A stretch of DNA of 64,000 bases, taken from positions 32,999,940 to 33,063,939 of the forward strand of contig JACDQD010000004.1 in assembly GCA_019843655.1 (NCBI GenBank), in the 5' to 3' direction. Under the pieces are notes generated by a model, which was not told where the DNA came from, did not search any database, and saw only the letters and a list, made by a program, of their open reading frames with translations. Both the position numbers and the translations under genes were made by a program. Shown in pieces: positions 34,225-47,152 of this stretch (its first letter is position 1; every line of letters begins with the position of its first letter). The DNA comes from Lethocerus indicus. Lineage: Eukaryota > Arthropoda > Insecta > Hemiptera > Belostomatidae.

Positions 34225-37200
34225 ATGGCGAAATTCCGTGTCAGAGTCAGCCACAAGGGTAAGCGTTGGAAGAAAGGCCAGAGCTCCAGTTCCAATCCCC
34301 AGACCAACAAGCACAGGGAGGCCGCTCAGTCAAGGTTCTTCCAAGAAAATACAGGCAAGTACCCTTTGATCTTTATTCATTTACAAATATTTCTGGTGCA
34401 AATTTATGTGGCCGTTTCAATTTTATGCACAATATTTTATTTGGACCCAATCAGCTTAACGAATGTCTAGCCTGGTGTGTGAAATAATTGAATGTATCAT
34501 ATCTATTTTCCGCAGTCACTATTGCGCATAATCCTCGCTAAACACCTAATAAAATTCCACTTCTAATTGTTTTTTTTTCGGTAAAAACCATTATTATAAT
34601 TATTAGCGCAACAAAGAAGTTTTATAAAATTATAAAACTGTCACGAATATTGCACCAATTAGCTATTTGATATTCTCGAATTTAAATGCATTTTCATCCG
34701 TTTCTCTTCAGCCGGATCGAATCTAACGAAAGAGGCTGTCCAGAAACACGATGCTTTCACAGCCGGCAATATCGGCGAAAAGGATATGGACGAGGAAACG
34801 GAAGCGTTTACGTTCGGCGGAGGAAAGACATTTAAGACGTTCAACACATTCGCAAGTGATTGGAGCTCCTGCAGCAATCGATCTTTCAGCAAGTGTGTTT
34901 TCGATGAAGCGTCGGTAATTGGAAATATTTATAAACGATTATTCGCAATACACCGATTTATGATATCCAATATATGTTTCCAGGTTGCTGAACAATTTCC
35001 GCTCTGATTCCGCAATGCACAAAGAAATGTTGGCCGTTCTTGCTGCTGTGACTGAAGTTATCAAGGCAAATAACGGTCAGGAAACGTCCGCCGAATATTT
35101 CGCCGCTCTGGTATACGGAAAATATCTATTAAGAATTTATTGTATTATTTAAACTTATTAAAAATTATTAACTATATCAAATATATTATTCAATCAGATG
35201 ACATCATTGGAGGCGCAAGATAACGACGATAGCTCAATTTTAGCAATATTGAATCTGCTGGGTATGGGAATTAAAAGTGTGCCTGAACCCGTATTGCAAT
35301 TGAAATTTTCCGACGCATCTAGAATTTTTCTTGATCTTTTGGCAAAGTACGCTGGAACAGATCATGTAGCCATTCTTCGACCGGTGGGTTGATAAATTTT
35401 AATTTCTTTTTAAGGATTCAATTTTTTAAACTTCTTGCAGTTAACATAATTTTATACAGCGAGTAGAGGGAGGACAAATTAATCATTTTTAAATAATCTA
35501 TCGTTTCAGCTGTTGGGATGTTTATCTGTTATGTTGAGGGTTCAAGAAGCTGCAGTTTGGAATGAACCATCGACTATTAAAGTTCTTGATTCGTTGCTGG
35601 CTTTTGTTACGTTTTCAAAACCCAAGGTAAGGTTGAATCATTCGTGTCTGTATTAAAACAAATTTGAATTCCTTAAATTGATTTCAGGCAATATAATATA
35701 TTTTTTCTTTTTTATAAATGCTACTTTTATTATTATATTAGATATTACAAAGAACTTCATTTTTGTCATATTCTATAGCCACTTTTGTATTTAGCTAAGC
35801 TAGTTTCTTTTTGTTTCCAATTCAGAAGCGTTCTGTCGGTAAAAGATAAGTATGGTAGCTACTGATGTAGCAATCTGTTAACATTTTGGGCCAAGGGCCC
35901 TGAGTTTGATATTTGGGTAAAATGTATTTTCTTAAATACCGACAGACCATTGTAACTCGGGCTTGAAGGACAGAAAAAATTAAAACGTTCAGATTTTTCA
36001 CTATACCGTCACTCCTGGACAAATATTTTATCGCCAACAAATACCGTTAATTACAGCGAATTATTCTGTTGCGTTAATTTTTAGATTCGCAAAGCTGCTC
36101 AACACGGCATCATTGTTGTCGTAAAAGGAAGTAAAATAAATTCCAATGGAATAGCTCATATTGCCCGACATTGTATAAAATTGGTTGAAGGAGTTACGAC
36201 CGGTAGTGTTACAACAACATTACACACTGTTTCATTACTCAAAGACATAATGTACATGTTTCCGAAGAAGGAACTAAAGGTTTGGCTTCGTTTAATGCTT
36301 TATTCTTTGAATTTGTAAATCTGAATGTGAATATTGATTGTTTCCTCTGTTTAATATTTTAGAAAATATATTAAGGTGATTTCGTATTGTGTATACGAAA
36401 CTGTATAATGCTCACTATTTTGTACTAATTAGGAATGTTGCGAGACCATTTTGAAAGTGATGACAATGAACAATGTGCTGATGAGTTCGTGCGGAATGGA
36501 AGCGCTGCACGGTATGTTTGTTCAGAGGCCGTCCGTGAACAGTTTACCTCCTCAGAGAAACGCCCGGCTTATAACAGCGCTTTACGACTACCAGCCTTCA
36601 CCGACCGATGTCCAGCCAACTCAGGCTTGGCTAGCTGTTATGCAGGAGGCGTATCTGACACTCGCTAAGTTAGTAATTATATTATTAGTTTACGTGTGTA
36701 AATGTGCTTGCACAGTGTGTTCAAGGACTAGTGTAAATACGGTTGAGAAACTACAGATAAATGTATAGGTTCACTGTCTCGGGTGTTCTGTATGGCGTCT
36801 ATAAAATGTTCATTTGTAACTCATCAACTCTCATTCGTGTCACGATTGGGCGCTTAACTCTTATCAAGTTAACATTATATTATTTTAAATAATTTTTCCC
36901 ATTTTTACAGGTCCGATGTCGGATTGTGCATGGCGAATCTACCGCGTTTTTTCACGACAGTTTCAGAATTGTATTTAAGCGAAAAGGTGGAATGTTTACC
37001 TTCAATAACGGAGACATTGAAAGCCGCGTTAACGGAGTGTGTGGCAGTCGCTGCTGAACCCGAAGTAGTAGGACAATACAAACCTGAAATAGCCAAAGTA
37101 GTGAACATATTACACTCCCGTCTCAGCTATCAGTATCATTTAGCTTGGCCACACATCCTTCATCTAATGGCTACTATGTTTAAGGTGATATTTTCATTAA

Positions 37201-40200
37201 ACGAATTGATTGTTTTGGTGCGTTAAAATATTTCATTTATTAGTTGTCATTAATTGTCACTTTTATTTCATCACTATTAGCCCGTAAAAATGTTAATTTT
37301 TATGGATAATTGATTTCAGTCTTGCGGTGTTACGTGCTCAAAAATGGTTTTACCCGTTTTAAAACATTTGGGTGAACTCAGAGATAGCAATGAATTTGCC
37401 TATATAAATGAACTTGAAAACGCTGTCGGTAGTGCCATCAGAAGTATGGGTCCAGAACTGGTTCTTCAAGCTATTCCTTTTCAGGTATAACACTGAAGCT
37501 TTTGAACTATGATAACAGTTTTTTTTTATTGTTCAGAGTTGATTTAAGGTTTTAATTATTACTATGTATTTTTTTTAATGGTTTTTTTCAGATAAATGTT
37601 GCAGACAAGAAAAGAGATTTTAAACGTAGTTGGCTCCTTCCTGTACTCAAAGACAATATTAAGACTTCCACACTGGCCTTTTTCACAGAATACTTTTTGC
37701 CGTTAGCAACAGTCTGCAGGTATATTGTTTGTCCGTATCTAATAGAAATAAAATTGTCAAAGTGAACCTATATTCAATATTATGAGAATATTGCAGCGAT
37801 AACATTTAATTCCTATTAATTTTTCAGGAATGAAGCCAACCAATTAAAAGAACAAAATGATCAGATTGGTGCATTAAGTTATGATTTATTGCTGTCACAA
37901 ATATGGGCCCTAATACCAAGCTTTGCTATACAGCCGTCTGATATTACAAAATCATTTCCTGTCAGTTAATTACTTTTCAACAATTCATTAATACACCCTA
38001 ACTATGTGGCATTTTTCTGAATTTTTTATGTTATTAAATAGGTGATAGCCAAAGCACTAGGTGGTGTTTTAAATACGAGGAAAGATCTTCGCTTGCCTGT
38101 GTTGGCTTGTCTTAGAAAATTGATAACGTATTGTCTTGAAAATGATAGAGAGGAAGATAAAAACACAATTTCCAAATTCGCAAAGAACTATCTTCCCATA
38201 TTGTTTAATATTTATACAACGCCTGCTTCAGGAACAGATGAGAAGGGCACTAGGCTTGCTGCTTACGAAACAATTAAGGTGAAATTATGTTTAAACAAAA
38301 GCCGATTGGGTTTTTCAAAACATCCCATCTTCGATATGTGAAAAAATATATAAAACTATTACGTATTTTCAGGTATATTTGCAAATTTCTGATCAAAGTT
38401 TGTGCTCTGAACTGTTTGAACGTGCTTTAAAAAAACACGAGGAAACTGATGACAAGGATAAGCTTGCCAAAGAAAGTATACTCGATTTACTCAGAGCACT
38501 TTTACAATATCAGAAAGTATCCGACATTGACAAATTATACACTAATATTGAAGACAAAATTAATTCAGCAGATGATCAGCAGAAGAAATATTACAGGTAT
38601 TTTTTTTTTATCTTTTTCACTTGATATTTTTAAATTGTATTTGAAATAACAATTTTTACTATCTTGTTTATTATATTTTTTTCAGATTGTTGGAAGAAAT
38701 ATGTACGTCCGAATCTACAGGATGCAAACAATTTAAGGAAGCACATTTAAACAGAGTGAAAGATCTTCTGTTAAATTCACTTTCCAATGCGGCTGTTAGG
38801 AGTAAAGGAGTAAGTTTTAATTCCTGCAAATGAATAATAACGAAAGAGAATTGGCAAACTAATATTTTTAATTAATTTTACTAATTTAGTCTCATTAAAT
38901 TACTCTAAAAACTCTACTAAACTACTCTGTCTCATTCGACTATTAGTACTGACTCTTTAGCATTGAATTAAATTTTGTTTAGGCTCGATTAAAATGTCTT
39001 CTGGAGCTGATAAATAAATGCGACAATCCAGGGACATTAGTCGAAAGTATTGTCCCGGAAGTTATCTTGTGTGTTAAGGATGTAAATACAAAATGTCGTG
39101 AAACTGCCTACAAATTATTAACTACTATGGCAGATTACAAAGAATGTGATAAATATATTGAACTAATTATGGCTGGACTATCTGGCAGTCAGCATGTAAT
39201 GGCCTGTTCTATACTCGGCCTAGCTTCTGTTGTTCATACTTATAAAGGTAATATTAATTTTTTTTATTTATCAATAATATAAAATTTAATAATAGTAATA
39301 ATGAACCGTGTAATATTTGAAATTTGATTTCAATAAATATCCTTTTATTTTATAAAAGTAAAAAAGGTTACTTCTAATAGTTTTATTCACTTATTAACCT
39401 GAACTGATTACAATAAAAAATCGTGAATCTCGGCGGTGTTATTAAAAATAATGAGTTTTATATTATGACCTATGTTTTTTTTAATCGTTTATTAGATCAG
39501 ATCCCTGCAAATGTTGAAGAAAGTGTTCTGTACAATATTGGTGTCCTGACACTGTGTTCCTCCAGGGAAGTAGTTGGAGCGGCACTTTGTTTCATGAAAG
39601 TTTATATACAGGCGTACAGCAAGGATAAAATTGCACAGTTCATACCAAAATTGGTAAGGTTATTTGAATACAATTCAGTAATAATAATAATAGGTATAGC
39701 GGTTTTGATTTATTTAATTCGGATTATAAAACGGTATCAGATTTGACAATTGTTTGAATTCAGTTTGATTGATGTTCCGCAGGTAGAAACTTTAAGTAAA
39801 ATGAATGATGACTGCAAACGGCATTTCCGTACAAACATTAGAGACATATTGTCGAGATTGTGCAGGTGGTACGGTGTCGATAATGTTCTGAGGTTGGTCC
39901 CCAACGAAGATGTCACTCTGAAGACCAGGCTTCGTAACATAGGTAAAATCCAGAATAGAAAGAAGAAACTTCGAGAAGAACAAAAACAATTAAAGAATGA
40001 TAAATCAGAAGAAGTGTACAATATTAAGGGTCGGCCAAAAAGGTGAATAACGTTTCGAATAACAATTGGTTTAATGACAACAAAAATGTTACAATTTTAT
40101 AGTATTATACCGATTTCATATTGGTGATTTTAATTCTGCGTGTTTCGTTAAATTTAAAAGCTAGTTTCATTTTTCAAATCTGTCTTCTCTGTCGATTCAG

Positions 40201-41568
40201 TATTGAGGAGATTCTTGCCGAATCTGACTCTGATATGGAAGGTATTGAGGAAGATAATGAAAAGCCAGAAAGGAGACAGAAAAATAAAGCGTGGATCACA
40301 GAGACCTCCGATGAGATTGTCGATTTTACCGATACCAATGCAGCTAAGAAAATCACAGGTAAAAACTATTTAAATTCGTTTAGTTTTTTTTATTATATAT
40401 AAATATTATCTAACAAATATACTTTATGATATATCGCCTTTGCAGTCAGCAAACCTGGTACTGCTCTTTCCGAAGGGAGAACTAAAAGAGAAATCGAAAA
40501 TTCCGTTTAAAACCGCTCTCGATGGTCGCCTAATTATTGCCGATGATGATGAATCGGATGAGGATGGTAAGAAGAAAAAGAAATCAATCATTCCAGGACT
40601 AGAAGATTCTGGTAAATATTATTTCGGTTATAACGTTATCATTTAAAATATGAGAATTGGCTAAATTAATTATTAATTTTCGTATTAATTTATGTAGAAG
40701 ATGATTACGAGCCATCAGAAGCCGACGAAGAGATGCCTGAAGAACCGGTCGCAGGCAGGAAAAGAACTTTGAGCGTAAGCACGGCGGGTACCAATGGGCC
40801 TTCCATGAAATACCAAGGTGGAAGATTGTGTGAAGAAGTATTATATATTTGAATTTACCTTTTATTATCGCCCAATTAACCGACAAATCGCATTGTTTTC
40901 AGCTGGTGGTACCGGAATACACAGGCCTATAAGTAAAATATTAGCCAAGAGAAAGAAGAAATCGGGCAGCAGTACTGCTGAGGTATCGGGCTCTGTATAT
41001 AAAGCGGCAAAAGCCAGGGGTGATATGAAGAGGAAAGGTTTACCTGATCCGTATGCCTATATACCATTGAAGAAAGATGCATTAAACAAAAGGTATATTA
41101 AGAATCTTCCGACTTATTCCAACATTTTAAACATTACCACAGTATTCATATTAATTACGCTAATGTAATACATAGATTAACCACTTTAATTATATATATA
41201 CTACAACTATATTAATTATACTTAATGAACTAACAGTTATACAGAAAGTATAAATATTACTGATTATATATAAATATCTGTTTAGAAGTTGTTTGTAATC
41301 AAAGTTATGAACTAAGAAACTTTTGCTTCAGTTATTTCTATATTTGGTAACAATTGATACCTTCGTTTTTTTTTTTAGCCCTTCGATCTATTAAACTTTG
41401 ATTGCTGCCCTTGCTTGTTATTGTCGGTTTTCTATTATTTAATTTGTTAAATGATGTTTCAGGAAAAAGATGAAGAATATCGGACAGTTCAAAAATATCG
41501 TGCGCAGTGCGCAAAGAGGAGCTAAGATTGGAATGAAACAAAAAATGAAACAACGAATGAAATTATAA
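34225..41568 (+). CDS. RRP12: RRP12-like ribosomal RNA processing protein, 22 exons
   Basis: HEAT-repeat nucleolar protein needed for export and maturation of pre-40S and pre-60S particles. Exons: 34225-34354, 34712-34892, 34984-35110, 35198-35383, 35510-35626, 36085-36279, 36433-36668, 36911-37184, 37320-37484, 37592-37719, 37828-37960, 38042-38278, 38373-38596, 38686-38809, 38983-39247, 39496-39653, 39783-40042, 40201-40358, 40450-40611, 40698-40817, 40903-41092, 41463-41568. They total 3876 nt, giving 1291 residues; the human protein is about 1297. The N-terminus is basic ([19 protein letters not shown]), the middle is helical HEAT repeats, and the tail has acidic stretches ([13 protein letters not shown]). 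It ends with the family signature GGTGIHRP, then [20 protein letters not shown] and a basic C-terminus. Intron 1 starts with GC (ACAG|GCAAGT). Exon 19 has two acceptors 4 bases apart, of which only the second keeps frame. Confidence 0.96.
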
Positions 41569-41822
41569 ACACTCAATAACTGTTTTATCACTGAAAGGTC
41601 AATCCGGTACAGATTAACTATTTATTTAAAACGAAAATGAATACTCTGTAAATTGTTTATAGTATTGTATTCCTGTACGATGCCATTTTTAGTAAAAATG
41701 CTGTTAATTCTTAGAGGATTTCAAAGGTTTATATTATGTTTGTTAATATACCCTCTAATTCCTCGATTTCTTTTATAGAACACAAAAAGTTTCATTGGTT
41801 TTTTACTAATCTGTTAACTGTA

Positions 41823-41828
41823 AATAAA
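41823..41828 (+). terminator. Polyadenylation signal of RRP12
   Basis: AATAAA about 255 bases after the stop codon, within GTAAATAAAATATT. Confidence 0.6.
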
Positions 41829-42063
41829 ATATTTTTATTACATCAAAGGATTACGTTCCATTATATTATGATTTTGCGTTGCTTATTACCTACTACACTC
41901 AAATATTAAATTCCCTAGCTAATTTGTAAGGCGGGATATTTGTACAGGGAAACTTCAAGATTACAAATACGCTTTTATTCTAGTTTTCAATAGAAGTCTA
42001 TCGAAAACCAAGTTTTTCGTGGCACGATTTTAGTTAATCACGCCTCAAAACAGCATACAAATA

Positions 42064-42475
42064 CGGTAGGTTCGTTGTGTTTCTGTCTCCTCTCGCCGGT
42101 TTGGTCTTTCGCTAGACAGGTTTCGGCTGCTCGCCATCTTCAGTAGCGCTGTTAGTTGGCACTTTGGATGTTTTTCAGGGGGCATCCTCGCCGCACTGTC
42201 ACTTTCAATTGTCCCTGTGGTGGTTGTCGTATATATATATATATATATATTTTTTTTTTTTGAACAGTTTCGTATTATGTTGTGACCAGTACAAATGAAA
42301 GTGACAACAGTGCAATGAGGATGCCCCAAAAACATCCAAAGTGCCGACAGCGCTACTGAAGATGGCGAGCGGCCGAAACCGGTCTAGCTGAAGACCGAAC
42401 CGGCGGGAGGAGACGGAAACACCACACACATTTAAGGTATTCCAACCCCTCGGAGACCACAAAACAGGTATGTTA
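42064..42475 (+). mobile_element. Hairpin element, copy 7, with (AT)n in the loop
   Basis: Arm 1 starts GGTAGGTTCGTTGTGTTTC, and the loop (42210-42300) contains (AT)n and a T run. Arm 2 ends in the outer segment CCTCGGAGACCACAAAACAG. Arm 2 retains CGCTACTGAAGA and GAAACCGGTCTAGC. Flanking duplication is not obvious. Confidence 0.85.
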
Positions 42476-42519
42476 TTTTCAAGGATAGCGAGTAATACGC
42501 AATCCCGAATGCGGAATAG

Positions 42520-43320
42520 GACGGAAACGGCCGTAGCAGACGTCGTATCTCCGATTCGGGGGAATATAACGTGGGTATTTTTATGCTTTCATAGGGATAA
42601 TACCTGGGACTGTTGTATGCCGTGTGTCGGGTGGGTCTTACTGGTATCGTGTGGAGGTGATAATGCGGTATCGGGGTCGGTATAGGCGGGGTGGGTGGTG
42701 GTGGTATCGATACCCTGTAGTCGAGTAGGGCCGGTAATCGAGTGTTGCGAGTTTGGGGGGTGGGGGCGAATCAGGTGTGCGGTCTCTGTAGTGGCCCTGG
42801 GACTGGGTGGAATCGACTGGGCTCCCTCAGCAGCCAGGTTATGTTGTGACCCCGGCAGGGGAGTGCTCTCTCTCTCTCTTTCAGTCGTCGTCGTCGGGGA
42901 CACGAGGCGTTATCCTCCGGGATCGACCCCGCCGCCGCCGCCCCCGTAACGTCGGCCGCCCCCTCATGGGAGTTTCTTGTCGGGCCCATCCCACAGGTGA
43001 GTGCGTAGCATCCGTCCGTCGCAGTTCAGGGGCTCCTCCCCACCTCCCCCCCGGGCACCGACCTCCTCCTACTCCTCACACTCGGGACGTTCGCGGCCCC
43101 TCCCCCTCCCCTCAGTCTTCACTCAGTTTCGTCCTCCAGTCGACGTACGGTGGCGTCCGGATCGACGGAAACCCGGCCCGCTTTACTTAAAAGTGAACCT
43201 CCCGAACGAAATCTTACCGTTCCTCTTCTGCGGGCTTAGTATCGTCGAGCGCCGTCCTTAATAATTTCGGCGCCCCCCACCCCAAGAGACCAGTCTGTCG
43301 GAACGTCCGATCGAAGTGAG
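42520..43320 (+). promoter_or_regulatory. GC- and CpG-rich island
   Basis: A block of high GC and dense CpG in an otherwise AT-rich flank. It contains two good donor contexts on the plus strand: CCCACAG|GTGAGTGCG (42990-43005) and CGAA|GTGAGTAAT (about 43316). Promoters and first exons of large genes often look like this. No gene can be named. Confidence 0.45.
42885..42996 (+). CDS. Candidate internal exon in the GC-rich island
   Basis: A CT-rich tract ending TCAG (42881-42884) and a strong donor (CAG|GTGAGT) bound 112 bp. One frame reads GIDPAAAAPVTSAAPSWEFL and then VGPIPQ, ending in phase 0 at the donor; a second frame is Arg/Ser-rich and also open. The splice-site pair and composition favour an exon, but there is no neighbour exon or recognised family. 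Confidence 0.35.
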
Positions 43321-43840
43321 TAATAGTTTTTAGACCTCGATTTTGACCTCGACAAAACTGTGGAAAAAGTGTTTAAAAAAAAGTTAATATCAAAGTCAAC
43401 CCACGACGGAAGTATTAGAATCGCGTGAGCGGCATTGACGGCAAAAACTTATCTACAAAAATTTATTTCCGTATAAGGGAAAATGTGATTATTTATTTAT
43501 AAATAAAGCTGGATCGTTGCATCTTCGCGTTGCCATGGAAAGCTATCGTAATTATTATCCCGTAAAACGTGTGACGAGTGATGTTTCGGCCTCAATTGAT
43601 ATCTCTCCGTACGGTTTCGATTGAATAACTCAAGATTTTTTTTAAGCCGGTACATACGTGCAATTTCGTACCCGAGTCATCGAGTTTCATCGCCGAAAAT
43701 GTCGATTTTCAAACATTTACCAACAGCGCCAAATTTCGCACATACTTCTCTTTCAATATTTAAAGCCGGATGTTTCTTTCATGACGGTATTTAACTCTTC
43801 AGTTTATGGGAGTAACTACTACTGTTCATTTCTACTATGT

Positions 43841-43885
<45 letters not shown>

Positions 43886-46143
43886 AAATATGCCTGTTGT
43901 TACACATGTCCGGTCGTGGTCCAATGTAAATATGTCGCACTGCTTAATATATGCTAGGGCAATTGGACGATATCTCGCCAAAATAAGATCTCCGAAGTGA
44001 TATTTCTTATTTTATTTTATTTTTTTTTTTATTCGGCGATTCTCCCTTCTGGCCAGCACGTGCGAAATTTCCGCTCTCAACGAAGTACTGTACATATTTG
44101 GATAACTTGAAAGGAAGTGAGAGGAAACCGGCTTACATATAGGGAATGTCAATCATTCAACCCTATCTAGGAATGAACTAGGGAAAAATCCCACCATATT
44201 GTGCCACATAAAAACGAGCGGTTGTCACGAGAAGTCGGTAAAAATTGAAGACTTCGTTTAGAAATTGTGTTTAGAGATTATTGAAAGAAGTTAATTTTTA
44301 CGTTTTTCCTGTAATTATGGAATAGTTTCCTCGTATGTTGAATGTTTACACATTGGTCGGTAAACAGACGGCTGGAGAACTTACAACTTAAGTTTTAACC
44401 TAATCGAAACTTGCAAGTACGGCATTTGAGCTGTATCGGACTGTAGAGATGCAAAATGAAAAGAAGCACTCAAAGTACCGGCAGGTACACAAATAACGCT
44501 TTGTACGGTCGATCAATCGCTTTTCACCTGATGTGTAAACAGTCAGTTTTCAATATATATTTTCCGAGCGTACGTTAAATGTATTCTTCCAGTGGAATAA
44601 CCGAGTTTTGCATAGTTTTTTTTTTTTCTACGGAAGAATACCGGTAATACGGGGGAACGTTTTAACGTCATCTCTATTATTTTTTTTTTCTGTTAGAGTA
44701 CTATAAGCGCTGTTAAAGTTAACGTTTGACAATTTTTTATTTATACCAATATTCCAATAAATTCGGTAACCGGCGTGACTAAATTATTAACACCTCTTAG
44801 ATGTCTCGCACCACCATATTTCTATGCAGTTTTGGATGTCTATGACGGTTTTTGGATTGCGAATTAACAGTTCTAATTTACGGTTTAAGTCGATTATTTT
44901 GTGTCGGATACGGGGGTTGTGTGTATGTATGTACATATGGAGGAAAATGAATTGTCAGAATTTACAGAATCGCCCAGAATTTTTAATTCTGCTAACGCTT
45001 TCGTGCGGCTATCGAATGGAGGAAATTGAAAACGGTTTGAACGGTCGGCGCGATCGAATTCGTGACTCGCAGACGTGATTGGGCTCGGTTTCTGTCGGTA
45101 TCGCGAGTGGTAAATGAATGAATGGAAAAAAAAAATGGATGAAGGCGTTTTCATGTCGAGATATGATCTGTCTCTCTCGGCTGACCGATAGACCAGTTCA
45201 GTTGGTCCCGTTTTCGTGTCCGAATTCTGTTTCGACGTCGTACGGCGCAGAAATATCCCCGTTATTCTATAGACGGGGCCCTCATCGGGGCCGCTACAAA
45301 AAAATATTATTTGTTTTGCTATCTTATTTTGAAATATGTTGTCTTCGCCTCAAACATCAGGCCGTAAAGAAAGACCCGTAGACGACTTCCTCATAACCGA
45401 AGAAACGGAATCGGTTTTTGGATATCTCGGCTAAATATTGAAAGAAACGTTGTCGAATCCCTCCTAGAATTGGTACCGTTTAAGTCCCCCGACTTTATCA
45501 CGCTTTCACTGCGTCCCCAATTATGTGTCAATCGGACACCAATATACGTACACAATTTCTGCCTTATATATTTCGACTATATCCTGTAGAAATCCCCTCG
45601 GCGCTTCACGAAGTCTTCCGGGAAATTTAAGCTCTCCGAACTGTTTCCGGAGTCGACGAAAACCCGTATATTTATACGCGAATTTACAAAATATCCGTCT
45701 GGCGGTATGCAGAATATTCAGTTTCCACGCGGTTCGAATAACCGCGAAAGCTAATAATATGATAGTGTTAGAGTCAAAGGGAAAACCGCATCATAGGGTT
45801 GGGGGTGGGGGTGGCTGAGACGAGCGAGTAATTAACTCCCTTCAAAATTGATCCTCCCGGCCTGGGAAATGGAAAGAATCGGGCGTGAAAATCTTCGGGA
45901 AATTGACAATATAACCGATCCCAATTTTTTAATATTTAAATTTGATTCTTTGTTAAGCACGCCTAGACGATTCGTCTATGGGATTCCCGCATAAGCCATA
46001 TGAAATTGCATGCTTTATGGACGAAATGGCATAATATTTTTAAATCTTCCGTATTTACTTAGGCGTACGATGATGAAAACTTCGTTTACCCGAAGTGTAG
46101 ATAGTGTTGATCTGACGAAGTCAGATAACAAAATAAGATATAC
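43321..46143. other. Intergenic or intronic, no gene recognised
   Basis: Includes a (TA)n tract at 43844-43883. The remainder is unique-looking sequence without supportable exons. Confidence 0.45.
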
Positions 46144-46230
46144 CGTAGATTTGTGGTGTTTCTGTCTCCTCTCGCCTGCTTTTGTCTTTCGCTAGACCGG
46201 AATTTCGGCCGCTCGCCGTCTTCAGTAGCG

Positions 46231-46290
<60 letters not shown>

Positions 46291-46432
46291 GACAGACAAC
46301 CGCCACAGTACAAATGACAGTGACAGTGCGGTGGGGATGCCACCGCTACTGAAGATGGCGAGCGGCCGAAACCGGTCTATCAAAAGAACAAACCTACTGT
46401 ATTCCAACCCCTCGCAGACCACAGAACAGGTA
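46144..46432 (+). mobile_element. Hairpin element, copy 8, loop replaced by (AT)n
   Basis: Arm 1 (CCGTAGATTTGTGGTGTTTC) is followed by an AT run (46230-46289), a short loop, arm 2 and the outer end CTCGCAGACCACAGAACAGG. Arm 2 is shortened: after CGGTCTATCAAAAGAACAAA it goes straight to CCTAC. Confidence 0.82.
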
Positions 46433-46943
46433 TGTTTGACTACATAAATTTTGTCAAGGCATCGTGAGAACATATATTTTGAAACTGAGCTGGGAGGGGG
46501 GGTGGATCGTGGGGGGTGTAAACTTGTTTATTAATGGTAATTAAAGCTCGATTGTTTCCCTTGTTGGATGTTTGTGGACTCATCGAGAGCTGTTATGTGG
46601 TACAGTGCTTTCAAACATCACTGACTCGTTCACTCTCGTATTTCGTCCATTTTATGCGTCAGTCGGTCGAAAGTTTTCAAACTGTTTTCAAGTCGTTTAT
46701 GCGAAGTGGTCTATAGCCGTGGTATAGCGTCAATTGATCGGGCGTTTTGAAATAACCCCCCCCCCCCCCCTTTGCAAGTTTCTTTCTTCGCTCGCCTTTC
46801 TGGATCAGTTTTGGCCTTCCGCCAGTTGAATACTGATGGCAGTTAACATTGTTATCTAGTAATCATTCTAAAAAACACTAAAAAAACAATCGGTTAATAT
46901 CCTCTGCTGACATAAAGTCTGCCCTTACTATATTATTATATTA
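46433..46943. other. Intergenic, nothing recognised
   Basis: Contains a run of C at 46757-46770. No gene. Confidence 0.45.
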
Positions 46944-47152
46944 GGGGTACCCAAAATTAATCGACATTTTGACTTTGGAATTTATTTTATTCTGCTAAAA
47001 ACAAGAAACTTTAATCTACTATATATTCACCGATATTATCGACAACTCTCCGCCGGCCACTTTTCCGGCAAATTTACGGCAAATTCCCCCCCTGAAAAAT
47101 TCATCAAAACCAAAATACATTTTATCAAATCGTTGATTACTTTTGGGTACAC
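46944..47152 (-). mobile_element. Short mariner/Tc1-derived MITE, copy B
   Basis: Starts GGGGTACCCAAAATTAATCG and ends GATTACTTTTGGGTACAC. The whole length aligns with 15540-15743, including ATCTACTATATATTCACC. A TA dinucleotide precedes it; the right flank is ambiguous. Confidence 0.8.
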
